Of a DNA stretch of 64,000 bases, positions 43,056-53,696 are shown one piece after another. Each line of letters opens with the position of its first letter. Position 1 is the stretch's first letter. This DNA comes from Sambucus nigra (lineage: Eukaryota; Streptophyta; Magnoliopsida; Dipsacales; Adoxaceae), in the NCBI GenBank assembly GCA_949130495.1, contig OX422221.1, positions 477,233,159 to 477,297,158 on the forward strand, read 5' to 3'. Under the pieces are notes generated by a model, which was not told the DNA's origin, did no database searches, and was given only the letters and a program-made list of their open reading frames with translations. Made by a program: the position numbers and the translations under genes.

Positions 43056-43624
43056 TCATATGATAGAAAATATCATAGAAAATGACTTGACTTGATTTGA
43101 TTTGACTTGCCTAACTTGACTAATGTTCTCATTTGTTGTTGCTTGGAAGGCGTAGAAAATAACTCTTTCTTCGTCTTTTTCTTCAGAGAAGTTGTCTTGG
43201 GGTTTTTCCTTTAGACGACAGGTTTTTTCTTCATGCCCAAACTTCTTGCAGTTCCGACATTTTGATTTGTCACAAAACCAACAATCTTTTTCCAAATGGT
43301 TTGTCTTTTTACAAATACCATAAGGTGAAAATTTTACTTCTTTCTTACCGTGATTTTTTAAATTTCCATTATTTCTAGATGTTTCCCCCTTCTAGAATTT
43401 TCTTTAAATTTTCTCCACTCTCCTTGTCTAGAATTTAGAGACCTTGAATTGAACTTAGACGGGTAGGCAGTTTTGGTCAGATCTTCACTATGCCTACTCA
43501 GTCCTTGCTTATATGCTTCTAGAGAGTCCATTAATTCAGTCACTGAAAGTTCTTTTAGATCCTTTGTACTTTCAATTGTGTTTACAATAGAATCAAACTT
43601 TGCAGTGACACAAATAAGTTTCAA
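43056..43624 (-). pseudogene. Copia gag, C-terminal part with zinc knuckle
   Basis: 43624-43358 carries the KFDSIVNTIESTKDLKELSV-type segment and MDSLEAYKQ, typical of copia gag (UBN2 family). 43295-43056 is in another frame and has the complete knuckle CRNCKKFGHEEKTC. Gag sequence to the 5' side is missing. One frameshift separates the two parts. Confidence 0.8.
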
Positions 43625-43625
43625 A

Positions 43626-45152
43626 CCCCAAAACTCTCGACTATTAGAGCAGGAATCCCCATTTTAATTGTCGCATTCACATTATTTTAATTATTAAAAA
43701 CCATTTGCAACAATTATATACATATTCTAAGTTTAGATGTATGAAAGTAAGTCTCAAAAAATAACAAATCAACTTAAACTTGTCTCGTATTCATTTAGAT
43801 GTCTATTCGGCTCATAGGATAGATGCACCAATGTTGAACATATTTTTAAGCTCCTTACGGTGTAAAGTTTGTCCTTTATCCGCCTCGATAATCAATAAGT
43901 GTACTAAAACAATATAAAAATATGAATATACTCGACCTCAACTCGTGTTCTTTCGGATAAAAGTTTATTTGAACTCGACATGAGAAATAAATAAACCAAG
44001 CTAACATGTTTTTAAGCTCGTTAAACTTTTCAAAACAAGCTTGAGTGTATTATTGATCAGCTCGGCTAGAGTCATTTACACCCTTATTTGAAAACAAATC
44101 AATTTTCAATAGCCCGAGAGTTTTTTGTTGATAAGGGGAATCGTATTAGTATTATATGTTGGTTTTCTTTTCTTTTTACTTTTTAATTTTTACTTCAAAA
44201 ATCAAGTGTGCCCAAAGTAAATACAAATATGTTTTTTTTTGGATAAAATGGGATAAACATTTATTAAACAAGGCCAAAGCCCAATGGAAAGAACCAATAG
44301 AACAACCCAACAAAGGCCTAAACAAACAGACCAAAATAAACAGCAATCCATTGCAAACACAATTGAATAGTGTCTTAGGCATGGGTGCAACAATTATGAA
44401 ATTATTTAATCTATTCCCTATCTCATGAATACTAATAGTCATTAAATTTCTAGGGTGTACATTACACGGGTAAGACTACAGTTTGGTTCATTTGCAGAAT
44501 CAACATAATCACAATATTTTATGTGAATAGATATATAATTTTGAATGTTTAATAATGCATAAATTACCTATTTACGTTCTTTCCTTCTTTATTTTAAGCG
44601 TAGCTCACAATGAGCAAAATATATTAAAAAGAAAAAAATATAGTGGATGAGAGCATCCACCACAAAGACTTACAAACAGGACCTAAAAATGTAAAGAAGA
44701 GAAAAAAGGGACTTTAGTCCTAAAATAAAACATAAAAAAGAGCAATATTTATTTCACTTTTTATCCTTGCCATGTACTTTAGGGAAATTGTATTTTTTTC
44801 TCTTCACTTAATTAATTCCCTCTTCTCGATGCTTGTACACTTGCTCCATCAAGTTAGCCTTAAGAATCTCACTCTCAAAACAGTTACCACAATCATCTCT
44901 ATTTTTTTGGAGACCCTATTCAATAACAACATTTGCTGATTCCATGAACTCGGCAATTTCCTTATCGGCATATTACTTGTTGGACAATCTCTGTATGACT
45001 TTTGGTCAACCTATGTAGCTCATTCTGTTTAATTATTTGATTGGTTTAAATACATTTATTAATAAATGTCTATTCTAAGTTATTACAAATTTTGAATCTC
45101 TTAAGAGTAGTTCAGTTTTGACATACCCTTGAACTCCTGAGTATGTGAATAG
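43626..45152. other. AT-rich sequence, possible LINE 3' remnant at 44229-44425
   Basis: No gene seen. On the minus strand 44425-44229 reads like the 3' end of a decayed retroposon: GGGCTTTGGCCTTGTTTAATAAA…TTATCCAAAAAAAA, with a short A run at the end (44237-44229). This is weak evidence for a LINE or retroposon tail. A GCTCGNTAAAC…AAGCTTGAG stretch around 44010-44070 is of a kind common in plant intergenic DNA. Confidence 0.3.
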
Positions 45153-45317
45153 CAATGCTACATACACCAGTTTTGTGCACCGATTTAGTGCACCGGGTGC
45201 ACAAAATCATTGTACATTTGACTAAACTATATATATTTTATTGTTTTAGTCAAATGTACAACAGTTTTGTGCACCCAGTCCACTAAATCGGTTAACAAAA
45301 CTGGTGTAAGTATCATT
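45153..45317. mobile_element. Fold-back MITE, about 165 bp
   Basis: The left half (from AATGCTACATACACCAGTTT) and the right half (ending AAACTGGTGTAAGTATCATT) are reverse complements over most of their length, around a TATATATTTTATTG centre. Blocks ACACCAGTTTTGT, GATTTAGTG, GTGCACAAAA and TGTACATTTGACTAAA each have a partner. No ORF. A near-complete snapback is typical of a MITE; the superfamily is unclear because no sure target duplication is seen. Confidence 0.75.
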
Positions 45318-45759
45318 TTTTGTATATCAAATTCTTTCCATAGGTTAGCTATAGTAGATAATATTTTTATCAAATGAATACTTTTTCTTCTTTGATGATA
45401 TTATTGATCGACTTCTATATATATATTTAGGCAGTTTTTATTTAGTTTTTTAAATTCTGGTTGGTAACATTTTAATCAGAATACTTGCTTGTTTGGTTTG
45501 CCCTTGGTGATGAATAAAACTGATATTTATCCTTTCATGAATACGAAAAGAAAAGCTAATGTCTATTATATTTACTCCTCCTACTAGCATATAACCCATA
45601 CCGGTGATGTATAATAAACTAAAATAATGATAATTATAAAAATTAGTATATATCATAAATTCAATATCTTATACAAAAGCCATTATAAAAGATTATTTTT
45701 TTCATAAATAAAATTTGTTTATTATTTTTAAATATTTTTATTATATAAAAACTATCTTT

Positions 45760-46200
45760 TATAAATAAAAACTTCAAAACAACTGTACTTATTTTATATA
45801 AAAACAATATACATATTTTTATTTCTTTTTAGTTTAAAAAATTGTAAGTCATTTATAGATACAAACTAAAAGTTTTTTCTGTAAATAAAACGTTAAAAAT
45901 ATTTTTATAACCAAAACAGTTTTTTATTTATATTAAAAACAAAATTCTGAAAACTTTTTTTTGACTTCAAAACAATTTTTTATAAATAAAAACTTCAAAA
46001 AGCTTTATGTATTTTATGCAAAAAAATTATAAATATTTTTATTTTTTGGTTTAAAAAACTTTATGTCATTTATAAATTAAAACTTAAAGTTTTTTCTATA
46101 AATACAAAGTTAAAAATATTTTTATAACCAAAAACCTTTTTTATTTATATGAAAAATAATTTTGAAATTTTGAAACTTTTTTCCAGAAATAAAAATGTTA
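45760..46200. repeat. Tandem duplication, period about 221 bp
   Basis: TATAAATAAAAACTTCAAAA starts at 45760 and again at 45981, followed in both cases by matching blocks (GTCATTTATA, AAAGTTTTTTCT, AAAATATTTTTATAACCAAAA, TTTTTTATTTATAT). The two units are roughly 80% alike, very AT-rich and non-coding. Confidence 0.8.
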
Positions 46201-46561
46201 TATAGATGTAGTAGTATTAGTAGCATTGTGTAATGTAATTTGAGCGAATAATAATAAAAAGATATCAATTGAATCTAGATTGTGTTGGATTGAATCTAGA
46301 GGCGATTCAGGCGGCATTGGGGGATGTGGGTGGGATCGTTTCTAGGGATTCTAATTGTATCTCTTCTCTTCGGGAGGTGATCTTGAGTAGGAGCATTGAT
46401 GAGACTGACGGGCGATAGGTGAGACAGATGGCCCGATTATTTATTTTGCTTCTGTTGGGTGGTTTTCTGGTGGCAACGAGTGGCGATGTCATTCATCTAT
46501 GATTTTTTCCATTTTTGAGGACATTTTTTGACGTCCCATTCTATGATTGGGGGGGGGGAGG
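46201..46561. other. Spacer with a G-run before an LTR-like unit
   Basis: No gene. A (G)10 AGGG run at about 46549-46562 could be a polypurine tract for a plus-strand element whose LTR starts with TGACTTTGG at 46564. GAATCTAGA occurs twice (46271 and 46293). Confidence 0.4.
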
Positions 46562-46721
46562 GCTGACTTTGGCAACCCTTTTTTTCCTCTTTGGATGCAT
46601 TCAATAGGTGCTGCTGGCACACTTTTATAGGGGCCATGTACCTTTTGGAGGTAACTTTTGCATTTCTTTTTCGTCTTATGTATTTCTTGCATTTTCTTGT
46701 CTTTTTCTTCTCATGCTCAAT

Positions 46722-46880
46722 ATTGGTCGTTGCCTGGGAACAGACAGGCCACGGTCCCATCCCCTCTTACCTCAAGAGTTCCACCTGGATCGAATAGGCC
46801 ATGGTTAGCATTAGTCGTTGCCTGGGGCCAGACAGGCCGCGGCAGTCATTTGAGCATCGGTCGCTGCCTAGGTCCAAACA
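46722..46880. repeat. Three imperfect copies of a TCGTTGCCTGGG…CAGACAGGCC unit
   Basis: ATTGGTCGTTGCCTGGG (46722), ATTAGTCGTTGCCTGGG (46810) and ATCGGTCGCTGCCTAGG (46855), the first two followed by an ACAGGCC(A/G)CGG word. They sit 120-280 bp upstream of the TATA box, as enhancer repeats do in LTRs. Confidence 0.85.
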
Positions 46881-46963
46881 AGTTGCAGCACCTTCCCTCT
46901 CATTGTCACTTAACAACTATCCTGCTTCTAGAAGGATTCCTTGCTCACCCAAATTATCCACAT

Positions 46964-47012
46964 GTCACGTGTTCCATGCACGTGACACCACCTTTATGAC
47001 TTCTATAAATAG
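46964..47012 (+). promoter_or_regulatory. Inverted G-box pair plus TATA box
   Basis: GTCACGTG (46964-46971) and CACGTGAC (46979-46986) are exact reverse complements with a 7-nt spacer, each containing the G-box CACGTG bound by plant bZIP and bHLH factors. CTATAAATAG follows at 47003-47012. The spacing is that of a strong plant core promoter. Confidence 0.7.
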
Positions 47013-47372
47013 AAGTGCTCACCTCACTATCGGGGGACGAATCACTGGGCGAAGCCCTGCCAGAGTCTCTACTCCCTTTATCTCTACAAGCCACACCGCT
47101 CCTGGGGGCTTGCCTGGCCGCTGCGAGCGTAGCGTTCCCCCTGCAGACTGCATCTCGAGCTGCTCAGAATCACTACGATCATGTATTCTCCTCTCTTATC
47201 TCTCTTGTATTACTCTAATGGCACTACAATCTTGTACTATGCAATGTATATAATGATAGTAAGGTAACAAAGTGGACGTAGAGTTGTTTTTATAGTCAAA
47301 CCACTCTATATCTTGTGTTTATCTCCCTTTACTTGCTTTATTTTCTACTTTACATTTGATATGATGGTTGAG

Positions 47373-47487
47373 AAGGATTTATATACAATTTCTTGCATCA
47401 TCAGGCCCGGTTATTTATTTTACACTTGATATGAAGGTTGATATACCTGAAGGACGAGGATTTGGGGGAATTTGTATATAAATCCTT
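47373..47487. repeat. Inverted repeat AAGGATTTATATACAATT
   Basis: Arm 47373-47390 and arm 47469-47487 are reverse complements with one extra T, around a spacer of about 78 nt. Confidence 0.85.
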
Positions 47488-47911
47488 GTCCCTAGCGGCG
47501 TTACGGCAGGCCCTAAACACGCTGACGAGTGATCAGGTTATTTTATTTTTCTTTCGAATCCTATTTTGGAAATTTCTTTCTTACATGAATATTGATATTT
47601 TGTCGTGGATTGTAGGTGGCCTTTTTCCCTTGGGGGGCGGCACCTCGCATACAGGTGTGACGGGTATGCATGCGCAGATGCGGCGATTGATGGAGCATGA
47701 GTTTGGGTACGCCTGGTACATGGGAGAGAAGGTGGTGCGAAAGATCATGGAGTATGAGGTCGCGGTCCCACCATCGGTTCCCCCGATGCATATGAGGTGG
47801 GTGAGGGAGTTGTTTACCGAGGCTAGGGCGGCGGGAATAATTGGCGAGGCCTACATGCTCTGGACGGACACGGCGGCGAGCTATGACTACCTGCATTTTG
47901 TGACAAGCTAG
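47438..47911 (+). CDS. Unrecognised ORF, 157 codons
   Basis: Open frame with higher GC content than its surroundings, especially from about 47612. The C-terminal 100 residues (GMHAQMRRLMEHEFGYAWYM, then a VVRKIMEYEV segment and …FTEARAAGIIGEAYMLW) look like real protein, rich in Met, Arg and aromatic residues. The 47537-47611 part is AT-rich and looks intron-like, though splicing at the nearest GT/AG would break the frame. I know no family. It lies downstream of the LTR-like unit and upstream of a Tat-associated ORF on the same strand, so it may be part of an element's accessory gene. Confidence 0.4.
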   Translation: MIYLKDEDLGEFVYKSLSLAALRQALNTLTSDQVILFFFRILFWKFLSYMNIDILSWIVGGLFPLGGGTSHTGVTGMHAQMRRLMEHEFGYAWYMGEKVVRKIMEYEVAVPPSVPPMHMRWVRELFTEARAAGIIGEAYMLWTDTAASYDYLHFVTS

Positions 47912-48885
47912 TTGATGCCCTCTTGCATTTATGATGTGGTGAACATTCCTTCGCCTCCTACAACTTTGGGTAGGGGTACCAGCTGGCCAGTGGGATCTGC
48001 CCACAGCACGAGTGGTGGTATGTCGGCGGCTGTAACAACGGCAGAAGAGGTTTCACTTACATGGATCACTCCCTCTACTTTTAATTTCTGATTGAATAGA
48101 AGGGGGGCACTGAGCATGCCGCACCGTGCTAATGCAACGGCTTCAGGGTTGAAGGGGCTTACGGATGACCCCTTTCAGCCTGAGGAATACTTTTCTCTTT
48201 TCTTATCTCGTCTCTTTTGATTCTTTCTTTACTTTTTGCTGACCGATTGGTTTTTTGTTTCTTTGCTTTCAGTATATTAGGGTGCCGACCACCTCGCTAA
48301 AGGATATCAAATACTAGTTGGCCTCCGCGACTGCTTATATCAAGGACTATGTTCCTTCCTCTTTGGTTCCGTCTGCCACCTCGGATGAGGGATTGGGTTC
48401 TGGGAGTGGAGATTCTACAACTCGTCATCGGTGGAATCATGTCCTCCATAGGGGGTGAGGGTTTGAGAGAGAGATATTGCGGGTTCAAACTGAGTTCCGT
48501 TGTTTTTTTTCTATTTTTCTTCTTTCCTACAAAAATGTAATCGTGCAATGGCAGCATATATTATATGTAGGAGATTTTTTATTTTTAATTCTTATTTGAA
48601 TGACTTATACTACATGCACTTTTACTTTGTTGCTGAGACTATTTATTTAGAAAATGAGAGCTTAATTAACTCGAGGAAAAGATTTATTTTCGAAAATGAT
48701 AAGTAAAAATGACTAAATAACCCGAGTTTTTTTTAAATTATTATTTCTTTTTTGAGAATTTGATTTTGACAAAAAAGGAAAGATAAAATTTCTAAAATAG
48801 GGGGTTTTCGATCGACATACCCCTTTGTCCCGCCTATCGACATATGGGTCAAGTCAAATCACTATAAGGCTTTGATTGCACTTTC
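47912..48885. other. Possible decayed downstream exons, then AT-rich spacer
   Basis: Coding-like blocks on the plus strand at about 47935-48100, 48100-48190 and 48275-48440 are separated by pyrimidine-rich stretches ending in AG (for example TTCTTTGCTTTCAG near 48271), as in a multi-exon gene with stops. From about 48540 to 48885 I see only AT-rich sequence. Confidence 0.3.
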
Positions 48886-49600
48886 GTGCAAATCAAAGTA
48901 CTTTGTAGGAATGGAATTCATTCAGACTCCTCAAATACCTTATCTTTTGACAAGCCATTTGTGTATAGAAGGAGAGGTAAGGAGTGTAGTTTTTCCATCC
49001 AAAACCGCTTTCTTTTTCTTGCTTCTTGCTTTCTACTTTCTGCTCCATTATTCCTCAAATGGACCTTTCCGATGCATGCAATATTTTCTTCCTACCTCGA
49101 AGTTCTAGATACCATGTGTTTATATAACATGGACTATGAGGCTTTCGACTTGCGTCAAGTCTCCTTGTGGTGTAACTGTGCCATTGACTGGAATTCGCTA
49201 GCGACGGCGGCACAGTTCGGGTATCCAGAAGACCATGTTTTCCAATTTGGTTTATATGAGTTATGTCCAACCTACGAAGAGTTCTCGACCATTTTGGGAA
49301 TCAATCCCAGTGTAGCGGTGGCTATGCCCAAATTTTCTCATTCTCCCTGGGCATTGTTAGCGGAGTTACTCCGTATTTCCCCTTTGGTGGCTTGATCGTT
49401 GGTTATTGGGGGATAATTTTCCTTCAGTCTAGCTGAGATTTTATATCTGGCAATTCCTCCTGAGTATCCCTTGGTAGGTGTGACTAATTTTTTTGCTCGA
49501 TACTTTATCAGTTTCGATGCATCTGTAGAGAACTGGGTCAATTGGTTCGTGAAGCACGGAGCTTGGTGCCTTCGTTGGTCGGTGCCATGATGGGGGAAAC
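48886..49600 (+). pseudogene. Tat-associated ORF of unknown function (DUF7745-like)
   Basis: The likely start is ATG at 49129. The stretch SLATAAQFGYPEDHVFQFGL followed by YELCPTYEEFSTILGI resembles a plant domain found with Tat/Ogre-type elements (I believe DUF7745), where a Phe-rich segment is followed by P-T-x-E-E-F/Y. The frame stops at 49393-49395, then continues with further stops into coding-like sequence (LAIPPEYPLVGVTNFFARYF) to about 49600. It is antisense to the integrase of the minus-strand Ty3 element to its right, as the aORF of a Tat element would be. Confidence 0.5.
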
Positions 49601-50389
49601 TGTAGCCTATTCTAGAATTGGGAGAGTATCAGTATGTGCGATTAGTGGTCATGTGAAAGACTATATTCTATTTCCCTTAGCGAATTTTGTGTCAAGTTAG
49701 GTGGAAGAAAATAGTGCCTCCTCGGAAGACTTGACCGAATCCATGCGCATGAGGTTAGGTTCTCTATGGGAGAGTCGTCAACCGTCCATTTTAATATGTG
49801 GAAAGGGTCTGGAATGTGTTTTAGGACTATCTAAAATGGTTGTGGCGAATATCCTGGCAGAAGAGATCGGTTAGAGGTGGTTTGTTCTTTTTAACACCAT
49901 GGAAGGAGAGGTGGTGGGATTTTTCAGGCTGGTCGGGGCGTACCTCTCCATGGTGTGTATTTTAAATATCAACCAGGAAGGGTAAGCTTGAGGACCTCCG
50001 GGGGCTGATGATTATGAGTTTGGGACTTTCGATAGCTGTGGATAGGTTTTTATGAAGCTGGGATTATTTTTATGTGAGGCTTTTTAGGTGACTTTTGTGA
50101 AGCTTTTGGTGATTAATATATTTTTGTATTTCGGATTTTGGGGATAATTTTATGAAGTTTGGTTACACTTGTTTAGAAACAGTTTGGTCAGCGAAGAGGG
50201 GTCGTTGGTTTGACTCCCTTCGTTGATTCTTCGTGTAATGATATTGAACTCTCCTGTTTGAAATAAAAACGATTTTGATCATATTATTGTGCCTCTTGAT
50301 GAGTTTTGCATTTGAGCTATCTATACTAATTCCTAAGGCATATATAATCCTTTTTTCATATAAATGATAAAATGAATCGTCGTTCCCGG
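49601..50389. other. Region between aORF and Ty3 integrase
   Basis: Remnants of the plus-strand ORF may continue to about 49990. From there to 50389 it looks untranslated. No motif recognised. Confidence 0.35.
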
Positions 50390-50599
50390 AGATTAGAAAA
50401 GAATAGCATTTTGTGAAAAGAAGGGGATCGTTCCCATGTAAGGTGTATGAACTGCATACGTACCTCTAGGGGGTTTGAAAATTTTCTGAGTTCCACTTTG
50501 AAAATAAATTTTTATTAGAGGATCAGGCCCCACATTGTTCTGGGTAGAGAGAAATGAAGAGATTTTTTTTAAGAATAGAAGGGAGATGAGAAGAGTTGT

Positions 50600-51830
50600 A
50601 GTGCGTCGACATTTTAGACTAAGGGTATAACTTCTTAAGACGGTCAAAGTTGACTGGACGTGCCATCTCTTCTCCATCGAGGTTAGTGAACATAGTGGCG
50701 CCTCCTGAGAGAATCTTCTTTACTATGTAAGGGCCACTCCAATTCAGTTTGAATTTCCTCTGGGGACCCAAACAGGTTCAATGATCTCCATAAGGGCAAG
50801 GTCTTTTTCCTGGACACCACAGTCCTTGACTCTTTGGTTGAATGATCGTTTTATCTGGTTATGGTACCCTTGTATGTGGTATAGAGCCTTCAACCTCTTT
50901 TCATCCAAGAGTGACAGTTCATCAAAGCGGCTCTGATGCCAGTCTTCTTCGTTAACTTTTCTCTTGAGCATAATGCGTAGGGAAGGTATTTCAGCTCAAT
51001 GGGTAGGGCTGCTTCCATGTTGTATAAGAAAGAGTAAGGGGTAGCCCCAGTAGATGTCCTTACTGAAGTGCGATTTCCCAGAGGGTGCAAGGGATCCGAT
51101 CGTCCCAATCTCGGCAACTCTCAGTCATTTTACTGATGATGGCTTTGAGGTTTTTGTTAGCAGATTTGACTGCACTATTGGTTTGGCATCGTTAGGGAGA
51201 AGATTTATGTATCTGAATCCCATATTCATCGACTAGTTCTGTGGCATTGGCTTCAAAATGTAACCCAATATCTGATACTAGCTCGCGGGGAACCCTGTAT
51301 TGGGAGATCATATTATGTTGGATAAATTTAGTTACCTTCTTGGCATTCAGTACTGTGCATGACTCGACTTCGACCCCTTTGGTGTAGTAATCAATGGCGA
51401 CTAGGATGAACTCATGCCCATTTGAAGCTCTGGGTGTGACTTTCCCTTTGTTGTCATTGCCCAAGTAGAGAACATCCAAGGAGAAGTCAAGTTGTACAAT
51501 TATCGAGGAGGCAGGCACTAGAGATTAGCAAACTAATGGCATTTAACGCATCTTCAAACGTAGGCGGTGCAATCCTGAACCATGGTGGTCCAATAATACC
51601 CTTGACAGATTATATTCCTAGTAAGAATATGACCATTCATGTGGCGTCCACATTCCCCGTTATGGGTCTTCTGCAACATTTCTTCAATGTCAGCCCCTGC
51701 AATGTAGTGCAAATGGGTTCCATCGAAGTTTCTCTTGAACAGTGCTTTGTCGCAGATGATGTACTGGGCAGCCAGTTTGCGAAGGGTCATTTTGTCTTTC
51801 TTGTCAGCGTCTTGGGGATACTTACCGTTC
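50600..51830 (-). pseudogene. Tat/Ogre-like integrase
   Basis: The zinc domain is at 51790-51554 (KTHNGECGRHMNGHILTRNI…QGYYW, both His present). The core at 51518-51192 has the ASNGHEFILVAIDYYTKGVEVES segment and VSDIGLHF, in which the Asp of the second motif remains (Gly-Thr altered). 51117-50890 and 50971-50744 (two frames) cover TSVRTSTGATPYSFLYNMEAALP and the SRFDELSLLDEKRLKALYHI segment of the C-terminal region. The region containing the catalytic Glu is disrupted near 51190-51120. Multiple frameshifts. Confidence 0.8.
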
Positions 51831-52168
51831 TTGAGGAGGCGCTAAATATCGTAATACCAGAACTCGTCCATATCAATATGTTCCTCTATAATGAGCTTAA
51901 TGTGGTAGCGGTGGGTTGACATAACTTATTTTTACACTAGGAAAGGGGCCATCATTATTCCCTCGAGCATGTCGATCATAGAGGTCGAGCTAGCAAAGGC
52001 ATCCCCTAAGTTGTTCTTTGCGTAAATTTTACTTTTCTTCGTATCTGAATCTCCTAGTTTCTTCATTATTTATAACAATTCTTTACTTGGGAGGTGGAAT
52101 CTTTTGATTTCGTAAATATTAGTTCCTGCACTTTTTGAAATAAATAAAGCGGGTAGGAAGGTTATATC

Positions 52169-52960
52169 TCATAACTGGGAGGCCAGATCTTCTAGGTAGG
52201 CATGGATGGGTAAGATATTTTCATCTCTAACTTTCCATCTTCTAAGGACCTGGCCGGTGATGAGATCAGAATCCTTGCAGACATCTAGATGTTTGATACC
52301 TTTCTTGAGGTCGACTTTAAGGCCTATAATGCATGCCTCGTATTCGATCATATTGTTGGTGTAGGGAAAATCTATCTTAATGGAAACAGGAATGTAAGAG
52401 TCATCAGGGGCTATTAGGAGTATCCCAATTCTGTATCCTTTCTTGTTGGAAGCGCTATCAAAACACATTTGCCATCGGAAGTCCTCCTGAGAGGTTTAGA
52501 GAATATCTTTATCCGAGAATTCAGAGACCCAAACATCGACCTCTTCCATGGGGTAGTCATCAAGGTAATAGGAGATGGCTCTCCCTTTCATGGATTTTTT
52601 TGTGGCATACACAATATCGAACTCAACTAGTAACATCAACCATCAGGCCATTCGGATAGACAGGGTGGGTTTCTTAAGTAAGTATTTGATACGATCCATT
52701 CGTGACACAAGTCTAACGAAAAAGGCGAGCATGTAGTGCCGTAAATTTTAAGTGACCCAGACCAGGGCGATGCATGATTTCTCTAAGGCAGTGTAGTTGA
52801 CTCCGAACTCTACTAATTTTTTATTGGCATAATAGATGGCCCTCTTTTTGCACGATTTTTCAATGTATTGGGCTAGCAAAGTCCCTACTGCAGTATTCGT
52901 TATAGTCAAGTACAAGAGTAGAGGGAGACCAGTTTACGGAGGCACAAGTACCATAGGTTG
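52169..52960 (-). pseudogene. Tat/Ogre-like RNase H domains
   Basis: 52468-52169 is the archaeal-type domain. It keeps the first Asp (CFDSASN), the Glu (IEYEACI) and an Asp near KDSDLI; the fourth acidic position is beyond the end. 52960-52500 holds the decayed first RNase H in several frames. Confidence 0.75.
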
Positions 52961-52969
52961 GGTAAGGTA

Positions 52970-53696
52970 TTACTTCATTCTACTGAAGGCTTCCTGACAT
53001 GCCTCATTCCAGACATTGGTAGAATCCTTTCGGAGGAGTTTGAATATGGGTTCACAAATAAAATTCAGTTGGCTGATGAACCGACTGATGTAATATAATT
53101 TTCTTAAGAATCCCCGGACTTCCTTTTCCATTCGGGGTGGTGGAATTTTGAGTATAGATTTTAACTTGGAAAGTTCTACTTCGATTCCCTTTTCATTGAC
53201 CATGAATCCCAAAATCTTTCCTTTTATGACATCGAAAATGCATTTATGTGGGTTTAGCAGTATTTGGTATCGCCGTAGTCGTTCGAAGAACCTCCAAAGG
53301 GCTTGCACGTGACCTTTTTGAGTCTTAGACTTAATAATCATGTCGTCTACGTAGACTTATACCTCTTTGTGTATCAAATTATGAAAGATGGTTGTGGAAG
53401 CCCTTTGGTAGGTAGCCCTAGGATTCTTGAGCCCTGATAGCATGACCGTGTAACAAAAGGTTCCCCGAGGAGTGATGAATGTAGGTTTCTCCAGATAGTT
53501 AGGGTCCATCTTGATCTGATTGTATCCGACGAATACATCGACGAATGACTTGATGGCATGACTGGCCATGTTGTTTATAATCATATCGATGTTGGGCAAT
53601 GGGTAATCTTCTTTTGAAGATGCTTCGTTCAAATCCCGATAGTCGACGCACATGCGGATTTTCCTCTTGATTTTGGTACGGGTCAAATTTTAGCAA
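52970..53696 (-). pseudogene. Tat/Ogre-like reverse transcriptase
   Basis: 53686-53357 has IRMCVDYRDLNEASSKEDYPLP and VFVGYNQIKMDP. A stop (TAA on the minus strand) lies two codons before the catalytic VYVDDMI (about 53351-53331). The same frame then continues at 53341-52970 with the thumb and connection region (FLRKLYYISRFISQLNFICE). So the RT core is broken by one codon, with other decay outside. The FGLKN palm motif reads LSGLKNPRATYQR. Confidence 0.85.

Larger units (their letters stand above)
39798..43625 (-). mobile_element. Ty1/copia element (Tork-like), 5' end missing
   Basis: On the minus strand the order is gag (43624), protease, integrase, RT, RNase H (to 40032), polypurine tract and 3' LTR. 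Integrase before RT identifies copia. The 5' LTR, PBS and gag N-terminus are missing: homology stops at about 43625 in the gag. The wording of the zinc knuckle and flanks is Tork-like. It is decayed, with many frameshifts. At its left side it joins Athila gag at 39797/39798. Confidence 0.85.
46562..47403 (+). mobile_element. LTR-like promoter unit (candidate solo LTR)
   Basis: Preceded by a G-rich purine run. It contains triplicated CGTTGCCTGGG units (46722, 46810, 46855), a pair of G-boxes, a TATA box (47003-47012) and a GC-rich transcribed-type leader, and ends near …TTGCATCATCA at 47403. No matching partner LTR or PBS is seen, so identity as an LTR is inference. Open frames over it (for example 46658-46999 and 46801-47253) overlap each other and look like chance in GC-rich DNA. 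Confidence 0.35.

Noticed and set aside
46608..47253. Four overlapping plus-strand ORFs of 66-150 codons
   Set aside because: They are in different frames over the promoter, repeats and leader of the LTR-like unit; GC-rich sequence leaves frames open by chance.
47537..47615. Possible GT-AG intron inside the ORF at 47438-47911
   Set aside because: Its removal shifts the frame into an early stop, while the unspliced frame is open.
47561..48004. Minus-strand ORF of 147 codons opposite 47438-47911
   Set aside because: His/Arg-rich mirror of the more protein-like plus-strand frame; no motif.
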